Shown here: in pieces, positions 1 through 6,922 of the stretch | Layout: every line of letters starts with the position of its first letter | Numbering within the stretch: position 1 is the stretch's first letter | Origin: JBBTIS01 sp038059855 | GTDB lineage: Bacteria > Elusimicrobiota > Elusimicrobia > JACQPE01 | Reading direction: 5' to 3' | Length of the DNA: 16,026 nt | NCBI GenBank assembly: GCA_964357255.1 | Contig: CAYHKQ010000057.1 | Coordinates: forward strand, 1-16,026 | Program-made: the position numbers and the translations under genes | Notes under the pieces: generated by a model | Told to the model about the DNA's origin: nothing | Database searches by the model: none | What the model saw: the letters and a program-made list of their open reading frames with translations, nothing else

Positions 1-260
1 TGGAAGAAGAAGCCTTAAAAGACTCGTACTTCCTCGAACGTAAGCTCTATCCCAACGTGGATTTCTACAGCGGCCTCATCTACAGGGCCATCGGCATTCC
101 GACCGATATGTTCACCATGATGTTCGCCCTGGGACGTTTGCCGGGTTGGATCGCCCACTGGAAAGAAATGCATGAAGATTCGCAAATGAAAATCGGCCGG
201 CCCCGCCAAATTTACACCGGCCCCACGCTCAACCACTACCTCCCCATCGGCCAAAGGTGA
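1..260 (+). CDS. gltA: Citrate synthase, type II, C-terminal fragment
   Basis: This is the 3' end of a gene that begins outside the window; the open frame runs from base 3 to the TGA at 258-260 (85 codons). Citrate synthase condenses oxaloacetate and acetyl-CoA at the entry to the TCA cycle. The fragment holds the family's C-terminal signature: PNVDFYSG with the catalytic aspartate (codon 60-62), the G-W-I-A-H-W segment, and the terminal RPRQIYTG motif whose arginine contacts substrate in characterised enzymes. The spacing matches the hexameric or type II bacterial enzymes. The stop codon abuts the first possible ATG of purN, so the two genes are probably cotranscribed although they act in different pathways. 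The last codons (249-257, GGCCAAAGG) match the 9-bp repeat unit described for this window. Confidence 0.95.
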   Translation, partial: EEEALKDSYFLERKLYPNVDFYSGLIYRAIGIPTDMFTMMFALGRLPGWIAHWKEMHEDSQMKIGRPRQIYTGPTLNHYLPIGQR

Positions 261-288
261 ATGGGGGCGAGGCCAAAAAGGCCAAGAG
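249..288. repeat. 9-bp repeat units at the gltA/purN junction
   Basis: GGCCAAAGG (249-257) lies at the gltA stop. GGCCAAAAA (271-279) and GGCCAAGAG (280-288) lie just after the purN ATG, with a short out-of-phase gap between the groups. They match the reverse complement of the 9-bp family (CTCTTTGGC-type). Unlike the other genic copies they fall in a different codon phase (R-P-K). The AAAAAGG they supply could be the ribosome binding site for a GTG start at 288. Confidence 0.6.
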
Positions 289-872
289 TGTTCCATCTGG
301 CCGTTTTCGCCTCGGGCAACGGAAGCAATTTCGAACGCCTGGTTGAGGCCTGCCGCAACGGCGATATTCCCGACACTCAGGTCGTCTGCCTAATTTGCGA
401 ACGCCCTTGTCCGGCTTTAGAACGGGCCGGGCGCCTCGGGGTGGCGGCCTATGCCGTGGCGCCCGGGCAGTGGGCCACGGCCCACGATTGGTCCGAGGTC
501 ATTCTCAAAAAAGTTCAAGCGCACGGCGTTGACATTATCGCGTTGGCCGGTTACTTAAAAAAAATCGAAGAACCGCTTCTTGGCGCTTACCGGGAAAAAA
601 TCCTCAATATTCATCCGGCGCTCTTGCCCCGTCATGGAGGCCCGGGCATGTATGGACGTCGCGTCCATGAATCCGTTTTAAGAAGCGGCGACAAGGAAAC
701 CGGCGTCACCGTCCACGTCGTCGACGGCATGTTCGATCACGGGCGCATTGTCCGGCAGGAAAAAATCCCGGTGCTCCCCGAAGACACCCCCTTGACCCTG
801 GCCGCGCGCGTTCACGAACTCGAATATGAAACGTACCCAAAGGCGATCCGAGAATTCCTGTCGGAACTATGA
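261..872 (+). CDS. purN: Phosphoribosylglycinamide formyltransferase (GAR transformylase)
   Basis: Transfers a formyl group from 10-formyl-tetrahydrofolate to glycinamide ribonucleotide, the third step of de novo purine synthesis, in the cytosol. The N-terminal FASGNGSNFERL is the phosphate-binding loop. Counting from the ATG at 261, the catalytic residues are Asn116 and His118 (in ILNIHPALLP) and Asp159 (in VDGMFDHG), matching Asn106, His108 and Asp144 of the E. coli enzyme. Length (203 aa) is normal. The start is uncertain. The ATG at 261 directly follows the gltA stop but has an SD-like AAAGG only 3 bases upstream. The in-frame GTG at 288 has AAAAAGG (275-281) at 6 bases and gives the usual PurN N-terminus. 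The nine or so residues between them (GARPKRPR) are encoded by 9-bp repeat units, so they may be 5' leader rather than protein. Confidence 0.93.
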   Translation: MGARPKRPRVFHLAVFASGNGSNFERLVEACRNGDIPDTQVVCLICERPCPALERAGRLGVAAYAVAPGQWATAHDWSEVILKKVQAHGVDIIALAGYLKKIEEPLLGAYREKILNIHPALLPRHGGPGMYGRRVHESVLRSGDKETGVTVHVVDGMFDHGRIVRQEKIPVLPEDTPLTLAARVHELEYETYPKAIREFLSEL

Positions 873-877
873 AGAAA

Positions 878-922
878 GACCAAAGACGCCAATGAGGCCA
901 AAAATGCCAATAAGGCTCAAAC
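878..922. repeat. 9-bp repeat array, purine-rich orientation
   Basis: Five consecutive 9-base units begin right after the purN stop: GACCAAAGA, CGCCAATGA, GGCCAAAAA, TGCCAATAA, GGCTCAAAC. They are the reverse-complement orientation of the larger array at 937-1017, with only 14 bases between the two, so the transcript could pair arm to arm. The candidate start codons of the hydrolase (892 and 904) and an SD-like TGAGG (893-897) fall inside this array. Confidence 0.75.
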
Positions 923-1908
923 GGGGAAAGACATTATTTTTTCGCCTCCTTCGCCTCTTTGGCCTTTGTGGCGTTTTTGGCCTCTTTGGCCTTTGTGGCG
1001 TTTTTGGCCTCTTTGGCCTTCCCCTGTATGCCCAAGCGCGAGTCATCTGGACCTCTCGCCAAGGACCAGCTACGGCCTGCGTCATTCTCAACCAAACGGA
1101 AATCGTCGTTGACAAAGCCGCCAATCCAGCCGCTCAAGAACTATGGATGTACCTTCATTTGCCCGAACGCCCGGCCCATGACGCGCCCCTGGTTTTAATT
1201 TTGCCGATTCTGGGAGGGCAAAACCTCTGGATTGAACGGCAATTCGCCCAGGCCTTAAACGAGCGCGGCTTAGCCGCGGCCATCGTTATTTTTCCCCAGC
1301 AATTTGAACGCCGCTATTTTTTAAGCCTGCCAAGCGGCTGGCTGTTTTTGGACCGCGATCCCAAGCGAATCGCCATGAATTTCCGCCAGGCGCTCAATGA
1401 TTTGCGTTTTATTCTGGATTGGGCCGACGAGGGGGGCCTTGAAACCGTCGAGCCTCAATGGAAGCCGAAAAAAATCGGGGTCCTGGGAATCAGCCTGGGC
1501 GCCATTGTGGGCTCCATAGCCATGGCCCGCGACGAACGCTTCGCGGCCGGCGCCTTTTTACTCGGCGGCGCGGACCCGGCCCGCCTCATCATGGAAAGCC
1601 ACGAAACAAATAAAATCGCCAAAAAATTAAAGGTCAGCTATCAGGAATTAACGCAAAGACTCGATGGGCTCGACCTTGGCGCCTTGGCCCGGGAGAAAGG
1701 GCCCGGCAATCTTTGGAAAGGCCGCCCACTCCTTATCGTTCATGCCGTCTGGGACAAGGTTATTCCCAAGGCATGCCGCGATCGCCTGGACCAAGCCATG
1801 CCGCATGCGCGGGTCAAAAAACTGTGGGCCGGTCATTTCAGCGCCATCTTGCGCATCGGCTCCATAAAAAAAGAAACGGCTAATTTCTTCGCAGAAAACC
1901 TAAAATAA
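904..1908 (+). CDS. Secreted alpha/beta-hydrolase fold protein
   Basis: Probably an exported esterase or peptidase-like hydrolase; substrate unknown. I chose the ATG at 904 (334 aa) because it has TGAGG six bases upstream and gives a compact positive n-region (MPIRLKRGK). ATG 892 and ATG 826 are also in frame, but 826 would overlap purN by 47 bases. Residues 11-45 form a long hydrophobic signal sequence ending in LYAQA with likely cleavage after Ala45. Its core (residues 15-38) is encoded by a 9-bp tandem array. In the mature part, the nucleophile elbow GISLG places Ser197, VWDKVIP gives Asp284 and AGHFSAI gives His311, a complete triad in the standard order. The strand before the elbow (KKIGVLGISLG) and the oxyanion-region LPILGG are typical of dienelactone-hydrolase and ABHD-type proteins. 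It opens a run of four envelope genes. Confidence 0.85.
   Translation: MPIRLKRGKTLFFRLLRLFGLCGVFGLFGLCGVFGLFGLPLYAQARVIWTSRQGPATACVILNQTEIVVDKAANPAAQELWMYLHLPERPAHDAPLVLILPILGGQNLWIERQFAQALNERGLAAAIVIFPQQFERRYFLSLPSGWLFLDRDPKRIAMNFRQALNDLRFILDWADEGGLETVEPQWKPKKIGVLGISLGAIVGSIAMARDERFAAGAFLLGGADPARLIMESHETNKIAKKLKVSYQELTQRLDGLDLGALAREKGPGNLWKGRPLLIVHAVWDKVIPKACRDRLDQAMPHARVKKLWAGHFSAILRIGSIKKETANFFAENLK
937..1026. repeat. 9-bp tandem array encoding a signal-peptide core
   Basis: Nine units stand in exact 9-base register from 937 to 1017: TTTTTTCGC, CTCCTTCGC, CTCTTTGGC, CTTTGTGGC, GTTTTTGGC, CTCTTTGGC, CTTTGTGGC, GTTTTTGGC, CTCTTTGGC. A degenerate tenth unit follows. Units 955-981 are duplicated exactly as 982-1008, a 27-bp higher-order repeat that suggests recent expansion. 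The array is in frame and encodes repeated L-F-G, L-C-G and V-F-G triplets in the hydrophobic core of the hydrolase signal peptide. Confidence 0.93.
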
Positions 1909-1913
1909 AAACC

Positions 1914-1941
1914 GTGAAGCGGAAGGCGGGGGGCGGGGGGC
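1914..1941. repeat. 7-bp repeat array, purine-rich orientation
   Basis: Four heptamers, GTGAAGC, GGAAGGC, GGGGGGC and GGGGGGC, begin exactly at the GTG start codon. They are the reverse-complement orientation of the heptamers at 1966-2022. The two arms are separated by an A/T-rich spacer (AAAAAAATTATAAAAAATT), giving a possible hairpin across the translation start. Confidence 0.7.
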
Positions 1942-3275
1942 GCAAAAAAATTATAAAAAATTCTCGCTTTCCGCTTTTTGTTCTTTTCTTTCTCGCTTCA
2001 CTCTTCCCGCTTCCCGCTTCCCATGCCTTAGAACCCGACGACCTTGTCGCGGGCGCCCGCATTGGAGGCCTGGGCGGCGCCTACGCGGGCCACGCCGAGG
2101 GGTACCAAAGCCTCTATGTCAATCCTGCGGGTTTGGCCAATATGAACATGGAGGGGATTTCATCGGGCTTGGGCTTGTATTACGCTTTACCCGTTTCCAA
2201 TTACCATTTTGCCTACGTTCGTCCGGTCTATGCCGGCATCACCGCGGCCGGGGGATGGCAAGGCACAAAATCAAGCTTGAAAAACACGGACCGCTTCTAC
2301 CTGTCCTGGTCCCAGCAGGAAATTCTGCCTTGGATACCCAAAAACGAACACCGATTTTCCTGGGGCATGAGCTTTCGCGCCATCAGCCAAATAAGCCGCG
2401 AAGACATCGCCTCCAACTTTAACAATAAGCTTGGCGTCGGGCTCGACGCCGGCGTGCTCCTGGGCTTTCCCAGGTCGGGAACGCAATTCGGCATGAGCGT
2501 CACGGGACTCGATAGTGGCAACCTTCATCCGCCGGGGCCATTTTTGAATACCGGCGTTCTTCAACGCCGGGGTCCTTACGCCCTAATGATAGATTACCGG
2601 ATACGGCCGGACTTTTCAACGTTCTATCCTGCGGCTGAAATAGAGCTTTACCACGGCCTCGCGTCGGTGCGAATCGGGCGCGGCGACAATCTTGGAGCCT
2701 TGGGCACCGTGGCTCTGGGATTCGGCGTGGACCTGTCCCCGCTGACGGTGGACATGGCCCTCGATCTGCCCTACGAAGGGTTTCATCGCTCCGAAGGCGC
2801 CGCGATGGTGAGCGTGGGTTACGCCTTCGGCGGTAAACGCTTCTATGAAAAATTCGTGGGCCGCGCCGCCACCGAGGCGCAGAACCTTTCCAAAGAACTA
2901 CTCAACCTTGAGGGAAGAAAGCGCTTGGCGCTCAAAGAAGTCGACGACGCTGAGTTTAATTCCAATATTCTGCGCGCAGAGATCAGGGCCATGGAAGCGC
3001 GGCGGCGCGAGGAAATCGGAACGACGGAACTGCGCCGCGCCGAAGCCGAGCGGCGCAAGGAGGAATCGGCCCCAAAGCCCAAGCCCAGGCCGCAACCCCC
3101 GGAATGGCCCAAGCATCATCGCGCCTCGGAAGGCGACACTTTGCGCGGCATTGCCGGCCAATACTATGGAGACCCGGAACTCTGGGAGCCGATTTATAAA
3201 ACCAATCCCGCCAAAATCATCCGCGGCCTCCCCAAGGTAGGCGAAGTCCTCGAGATTCCAAAGCCGGAAAAGTAA
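1914..3275 (+). CDS. PorV/UPF0164-like outer-membrane protein with C-terminal LysM domain
   Basis: A predicted outer-membrane beta-barrel tied to peptidoglycan. The GTG start at 1914 lies 5 bases after the previous stop and is itself inside a 7-bp repeat. Residues 1-38 are a signal peptide (Lys/Arg/Gly-rich n-region, core FPLFVLFFLASLF, cleavage near ASHA). Residues 46-76 (GARIGGLGGAYAGHAEG, then VNPAGLANM) are the recognisable N-terminal signature of the PorV/PorQ and UPF0164 family, followed by barrel-like alternating sequence to about 305. Residues 312-385 are a charged Glu/Arg/Lys helical stretch, probably coiled coil, then a Pro/Lys linker (386-398). Residues 401-450 are a LysM domain of the GDTLRGIAGQYYGD...W..IY..NP type. 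The combination suggests a barrel with a periplasmic tether to the cell wall. It is 453 aa; canonical PorV lacks the LysM tail. Role inferred, not shown. Confidence 0.82.
   Translation: MKRKAGGGGRKKIIKNSRFPLFVLFFLASLFPLPASHALEPDDLVAGARIGGLGGAYAGHAEGYQSLYVNPAGLANMNMEGISSGLGLYYALPVSNYHFAYVRPVYAGITAAGGWQGTKSSLKNTDRFYLSWSQQEILPWIPKNEHRFSWGMSFRAISQISREDIASNFNNKLGVGLDAGVLLGFPRSGTQFGMSVTGLDSGNLHPPGPFLNTGVLQRRGPYALMIDYRIRPDFSTFYPAAEIELYHGLASVRIGRGDNLGALGTVALGFGVDLSPLTVDMALDLPYEGFHRSEGAAMVSVGYAFGGKRFYEKFVGRAATEAQNLSKELLNLEGRKRLALKEVDDAEFNSNILRAEIRAMEARRREEIGTTELRRAEAERRKEESAPKPKPRPQPPEWPKHHRASEGDTLRGIAGQYYGDPELWEPIYKTNPAKIIRGLPKVGEVLEIPKPEK
1966..2022. repeat. 7-bp tandem array encoding a signal peptide
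   Basis: Eight units of about 7 bases run in register: GCTTTCC, GCTTTTTG (8 bases), TTCTTTT, CTTTCTC, GCTTCAC, TCTTCCC, GCTTCCC, GCTTCCC. The 3' end is nearly perfect and the 5' end is decayed. In frame they encode the Phe/Leu/Pro-rich core of the PorV-like signal peptide. Because 7 is not a multiple of 3, the amino-acid period would be 7 residues. Confidence 0.8.
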
Positions 3276-3276
3276 G

Positions 3277-4053
3277 GTGAATTTCGCCTCCATCACTCTC
3301 CCCCTTTTCGCCTCCATCGCCTGGGTCGCCATTCCACTGGGTTGCTCTAAAAAACCGGCGCCCCAAGTCAGTCTTCCCTCGATTCCCAAACGCGCGCTAA
3401 AGGATCCGTCGAGCCTCGCCTTTGACGGAGAAAAATTTTATATAGCCGACTGGACCAGCGCCGGACTTTTCGAGTTAGGGCCTTCGGGCCCCCGCTTCCT
3501 GCGCGCGCCGACTCCGGCCCAAAACAGCAGCCGGTTTATCCAAGCGCTCGCGATCGGCGCGGGCCGGCTGATCGTGGAAACGGACGAAGGGAAAATATTT
3601 CTCTTGGACACCGCCGAAGAGTCGAAGTTCCCCCTGGAACTCCATCCGGATATTAACCGAAAACCCGGTAGCCTTATTTGTTGGGACGGCATGTACGTCT
3701 GGCTTACCGACAACGGCCAAGCCCACGCAACCTCGCTGTTGCCCAGCGGCGAATTAGCCGGCCACCCCTCCTTAGCGCGAGCGCTCGCCGGCTCATCTGG
3801 TGAGTCCGGTTCAGCCCTTTCCTTCGCCTGCGGATGGGAGGCTTCCCATGTTCTGGTCAAAGAAAAGGAAGATTATGCCATCATCAGCCAAAGCCGCGGC
3901 CGGGAGCCGAAAAAATATATTTGGCGTGAACAGGATTTAATTCCCCTGGCCATAGCCGCCACCGGAAAAAACACGCTCGCCGCTCTGTGCCGCCGCCGCG
4001 GCCGCGAAGGCTCCTTTGAAATCATAGCTTGGACTCCCAAGGGAGCGGTGTAA
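3277..4053 (+). CDS. Lipoprotein, possible beta-propeller
   Basis: A predicted lipoprotein of 258 aa with no family I can name. The GTG start at 3277 follows the preceding TAA by one base; AAGG overlaps it. Residues 1-22 form a short signal (MNFASITLPLFASIAWVAIP) ending in P-L-G-C, so Cys23 would be lipidated and the protein held in the envelope. The mature part has repeated short strands of the type D-P-S-S-L-A-F-D-G-E-K-F-Y-I-A-D-W (about 42-58), G-R-L-I-V-E-T-D-E-G-K-I-F-L-L-D and W-D-G-M-Y-V-W-L-T-D-N-G, which resemble blades of NHL/SMP-30 or PQQ-like propellers. That resemblance is by eye only. Position between the PorV-LysM protein and a membrane-anchored protein suggests a shared envelope role. 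Confidence 0.7.
   Translation: MNFASITLPLFASIAWVAIPLGCSKKPAPQVSLPSIPKRALKDPSSLAFDGEKFYIADWTSAGLFELGPSGPRFLRAPTPAQNSSRFIQALAIGAGRLIVETDEGKIFLLDTAEESKFPLELHPDINRKPGSLICWDGMYVWLTDNGQAHATSLLPSGELAGHPSLARALAGSSGESGSALSFACGWEASHVLVKEKEDYAIISQSRGREPKKYIWREQDLIPLAIAATGKNTLAALCRRRGREGSFEIIAWTPKGAV
3282..3318. repeat. 13-bp direct repeat in the lipoprotein signal sequence
   Basis: TTTCGCCTCCATC occurs exactly at 3282-3294 and again at 3306-3318. The 24-base distance is eight codons, so both copies encode the same residues (F-A-S-I). As in the two genes upstream, a short repeat makes up the hydrophobic part of an export signal. Confidence 0.75.
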
Positions 4054-4054
4054 T

Positions 4055-5143
4055 ATGGCCGGTAAAATCCGCGTTCACTACCTTTATCCCTTTGACCTGG
4101 GCATGGACCTCGATCTCGGCCTCAATCACAACCGCTACAACAAGGAAGTCCTCAGAAAGCCGGATGCGGGCCAAGTTTTTTTTGAAGGCGAATCGCTGGG
4201 CCCGGCCACGCTCGTGGCGGACCTCTATCCCTTTGGCATAGGGATGATCGATCTCTCCTTTAATTTTCCCAGCGACTTGACGGAAGCTTCCGACCTGGCC
4301 GTATCCAATGAAAAAGTCCGCGTCGGCAAATACGCCCTGCCCGTTTATCTCTTAGGCCAAATTGACGAGACGTTGGCCAAGGCTAGGCCTTATTCGCGCT
4401 CAGCCGGCGTCGAACGCTTGGAACCGAGTCATGAAATTTTTAATCTTCTCATGCTCACCCCCTGGCAGGAAGACCTGGAAGCCGAATCCTTCCTCAAAAA
4501 AAATCGTAAAACGCTTTTCGGCATCGTAACCGGAGAACCCTCGTACGCGAGGCTCTCCGACTATGCCCTGGAAAAAGAAAAACTCAAAAACATCGGCTAT
4601 TACGACGGTGAAATCATCCTCGTCAACCGATACGGCGCATTTTTACATTCTCGCGAGGAGGAAACGTTAAAAGACCTGCTCTCCCTGGCCTTGGCCCAAC
4701 ATTTCAACGCCCGCGCGGCCAACGCTTTCCTCGAACGGGCCCTGGGCCGGGCTCAAAAAATCCTGGAATCTCAGCCCCCCTACACCCGATTCTGGAAAAT
4801 TCCGGCCGCCTATGAGCGGCTCAGCCGTGAACGCACGGAGTTCGATAAGGCCAAGGTGGCGCTGGTTGAGAGCCTGCACACGGTCCACACCCAAATCCCC
4901 CACATCGAATCGGACTGGCACTTAAAAAGCGTTCACCGCGAACTCCTCGACGCCTTTGAACTGGAGGAACAAACAAAAACGGCCATGGTTAGACTCGAGA
5001 CCATTGACTCAATTTACGCGCATCTAGCCGAACAAATCTCCACTGTCTTCTTTATCTTTCTTGACTTTGTCTTTCTCGCTTGGCTGTTCGTTGACCTGAT
5101 CAGCTGGTCCATCCTGATCACGATAGAATGGAAAAAATTATAG
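4055..5143 (+). CDS. Uncharacterised protein with C-terminal membrane anchor
   Basis: I do not recognise this 362-aa protein. The ATG at 4055 shares no bases with the upstream stop and has GGGAG (4041-4045) nine bases away. There is no N-terminal signal peptide, so residues 1-325 are probably cytoplasmic. Two similar short segments near the start, H-Y-L-Y-P-F-D-L-G-M and A-D-L-Y-P-F-G-I-G-M, look like an internal duplication. Residues about 210-320 are helical and charged. The tail from about 330 to 357 (VFFIFLDFVFLAWLFVDLISW and on) is one or two membrane helices followed by a short basic end. A globular domain, a helical stretch and a terminal anchor recall the layout of DUF155/RMD1 proteins, but I see no diagnostic motif. 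It closes the + strand run. Confidence 0.65.
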   Translation: MAGKIRVHYLYPFDLGMDLDLGLNHNRYNKEVLRKPDAGQVFFEGESLGPATLVADLYPFGIGMIDLSFNFPSDLTEASDLAVSNEKVRVGKYALPVYLLGQIDETLAKARPYSRSAGVERLEPSHEIFNLLMLTPWQEDLEAESFLKKNRKTLFGIVTGEPSYARLSDYALEKEKLKNIGYYDGEIILVNRYGAFLHSREEETLKDLLSLALAQHFNARAANAFLERALGRAQKILESQPPYTRFWKIPAAYERLSRERTEFDKAKVALVESLHTVHTQIPHIESDWHLKSVHRELLDAFELEEQTKTAMVRLETIDSIYAHLAEQISTVFFIFLDFVFLAWLFVDLISWSILITIEWKKL

Positions 5144-5149
5144 GCCGCC

Positions 5150-5195
5150 AGTGTAGTGTCCCCAACGCTTCTTTAGATTTCTGGGACACTACACT
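5150..5195. repeat. Perfect 13-bp inverted repeat between convergent operons
   Basis: AGTGTAGTGTCCC (5150-5162) and GGGACACTACACT (5183-5195) are exact reverse complements with a 20-base loop. The element fills most of the 72-base gap between two converging genes. It has no T-run on either side, so it is not a textbook intrinsic terminator, though the stem may stop transcription from both directions or protect 3' ends. The sequence style (GTGTCCC at a palindrome end) also resembles dispersed transposon-end or REP-type elements. No clear target duplication is visible. Confidence 0.8.
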
Positions 5196-5215
5196 AGGGA
5201 AAAGGCTTTAGGCGT

Positions 5216-6922
5216 TCAACGGCCAAGCCCTCGGTAATCCTGGCTGGTTAGATTCCCGGCCGTCAAAACCAAGGGGATAGACAAAAGAACGACCAACGAC
5301 ATGGCTAAGGCGCTCGCTTGAGAAAACAGCCCGTCGCCGATGTTGCGGCCGATGATTAGAGAAAGGGGATAAAAACGGGGCGGGGCAATCAAGATGGCAA
5401 GCGCGATATCCTGAACCGATGACACAAAAATCAACGTAGCGCCGGCCATAAACGCAGGGCGCAGTTGAGGCCACGTGGCCCAGCGAAAACGAAAAATCGC
5501 GGAAGCGCCCAGACCCGAGGCCCGAAATTCCCAATCCGGACCCAAGGCGCGAGCGCGCGCGCCCACAATACTTAAGGCATAACTCATGCGCGTGGCGATC
5601 AAAGCCAAAATTAGCAAGGCCGGGGTGAAATGCAATAGTAGCGGAGGGCGGTTAAAAACGCCGATCAAGCTGATCGCGTAAACCGTGGAGGGCACGACAA
5701 AAGCGAGGCCGGCCGCAAAAATAATGAACCGCCCGGCCGCTCCCTCTTTATTGGCGCCGAGCGAACGCGAAACAACTAAGGAGGCTACCAGCGAAACAGC
5801 GGCAACGACGAAGCCAAGTATTAAGCTCACCCAAAGTCCTCCGGCCAAATCACCCGCCGTCTCACGATAATAGTGAAAAGTCCAATCCATCGGACGCAAG
5901 CCTCCGAAAGAAAAACACGCGATCACCATGACTCCTGCGAGCGGCAAAAGCATAAGGACGGCGCCATAGAGCGAAAGCAGACGCCCTAAAAGCTTGAATT
6001 TTTTCGAGCTTTCGACCTCCGGCTCGCCAAGGAAAACTTTTGGAGCGGACGGGCCGACGAGCCGACGCTCCAAAACCAATAAAACAATCGTGAACGCCAA
6101 GAGCTCTAAGCTAAGCGCCGCGGCCCCCGGCCACCAGTTAGACCCCGCCAGGTCCCTCCAGGCCTCAAGAACCACCAAGCGAAACCTCGTGGAAACCAAA
6201 AGCATGGGGCTCATTAAATCCGACATGCTTCGAAGCGCCACCAAAATCCACCCGCCGCAGATTCCCGCCATATTCATGGGTAGCCAAACCCGGACGAAAC
6301 TCAGGGCCGGCCCCGCGCCCATCACGCCGGCCACCAGGCCCCATCCGGAGCGATAAGACGCGAAGCACGGCGTCTGCACCAATAAGGCTAGAGGGAAATA
6401 AGCCGCTGTCTGGGTCAAAATCAGACCGGTCACTGAAAAAGGATCTACCGGCGAACCGCCAAAAAGACGCGCGAACAATCCTTGTTGTCTAAAAATTAAA
6501 ATAATGGCGAAGGCGTAAAGATACGGATGCATGGCCAGGGGTAGCAAAAAAACGGCCCCAACGCGGCCAAAACGGCGCATCGCGCCCAAGGCCCAACTCA
6601 AAGGAAACGCCAAAAGACTCGCCAGGGTCGCCACGGTTGAAGCCAGGACAATGGTATGCCAGGCGGCTCGCCGGTAGCGGCGCGTGGTTCCTAAATCACG
6701 AATGGAGTCCAGGGATGGATTGGCCAATTCTCCGGCAGCCGCGCGAAATTTGCCCCGCGAAATATAATCAAAAAGCGCCGGAGGCTTGCCCGTTAGGGCC
6801 GCGCCGGCCAGCGTCAATAACGGGACACCGACAAAAACGGCAAAAAAAAGCGCGATTAACGCCGGCGCCGCTCTGTCGCCATGAAACGCGAATCGTTTCG
6901 CTTTCCAGGTTTCACTTTTCAT
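5216..6922 (-). CDS. ABC transporter permease, two fused permease domains (FbpB/ThiP-like)
   Basis: Inner-membrane channel of a binding-protein-dependent ABC importer. It is 568 aa with two homologous halves of about six helices each: first half roughly residues 18-290, a charged linker (291-310), second half 311-560. Each half has a cytoplasmic EAA-type coupling loop: VAGVMGAGPALSFVRVWLP (about 198-215) and E-F-R-A-S-G-L-G-A-S...W-P-Q-L-R-P-A (about 465-490). Fused permeases of this kind serve ferric iron (FbpB/SfuB), thiamine and aminophosphonate transporters. The ATG overlaps the end of the ATPase gene by 11 bases, indicating translational coupling. A single polypeptide can supply both transmembrane domains, so no partner permease is needed. 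Substrate not determined by this protein. Confidence 0.9.
   Translation of the reverse strand: MKSETWKAKRFAFHGDRAAPALIALFFAVFVGVPLLTLAGAALTGKPPALFDYISRGKFRAAAGELANPSLDSIRDLGTTRRYRRAAWHTIVLASTVATLASLLAFPLSWALGAMRRFGRVGAVFLLPLAMHPYLYAFAIILIFRQQGLFARLFGGSPVDPFSVTGLILTQTAAYFPLALLVQTPCFASYRSGWGLVAGVMGAGPALSFVRVWLPMNMAGICGGWILVALRSMSDLMSPMLLVSTRFRLVVLEAWRDLAGSNWWPGAAALSLELLAFTIVLLVLERRLVGPSAPKVFLGEPEVESSKKFKLLGRLLSLYGAVLMLLPLAGVMVIACFSFGGLRPMDWTFHYYRETAGDLAGGLWVSLILGFVVAAVSLVASLVVSRSLGANKEGAAGRFIIFAAGLAFVVPSTVYAISLIGVFNRPPLLLHFTPALLILALIATRMSYALSIVGARARALGPDWEFRASGLGASAIFRFRWATWPQLRPAFMAGATLIFVSSVQDIALAILIAPPRFYPLSLIIGRNIGDGLFSQASALAMSLVVLLSIPLVLTAGNLTSQDYRGLGR

Noticed and set aside
826..904. Hydrolase start at ATG 826
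   Set aside because: It would overlap purN by 47 bases, has no SD, and gives a long non-signal N-terminus; ATG 904 gives a normal signal peptide.
937..1026. CRISPR-like array
   Set aside because: Units are 9 bases and directly adjacent, with no unique spacers and no cas genes nearby.
867..1124. Arg/Lys/Pro-rich and Ala/Lys-rich open frames on the - strand opposite the hydrolase start, resembling basic histone-like tails
   Set aside because: They are the reverse-strand reading of the 9-bp array; the hydrolase frame has a full catalytic triad and a signal peptide.
5041..5105. Another 9-bp array in the C-terminal membrane segment of the protein at 4055-5143
   Set aside because: TTTCTTGAC-like strings occur, but the spacing does not hold a 9-base register and hydrophobic codons explain the composition.
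5150..5195. Rho-independent terminator
   Set aside because: The stem is perfect, but no T-run follows on either strand and the loop is 20 bases; kept as an inverted repeat only.
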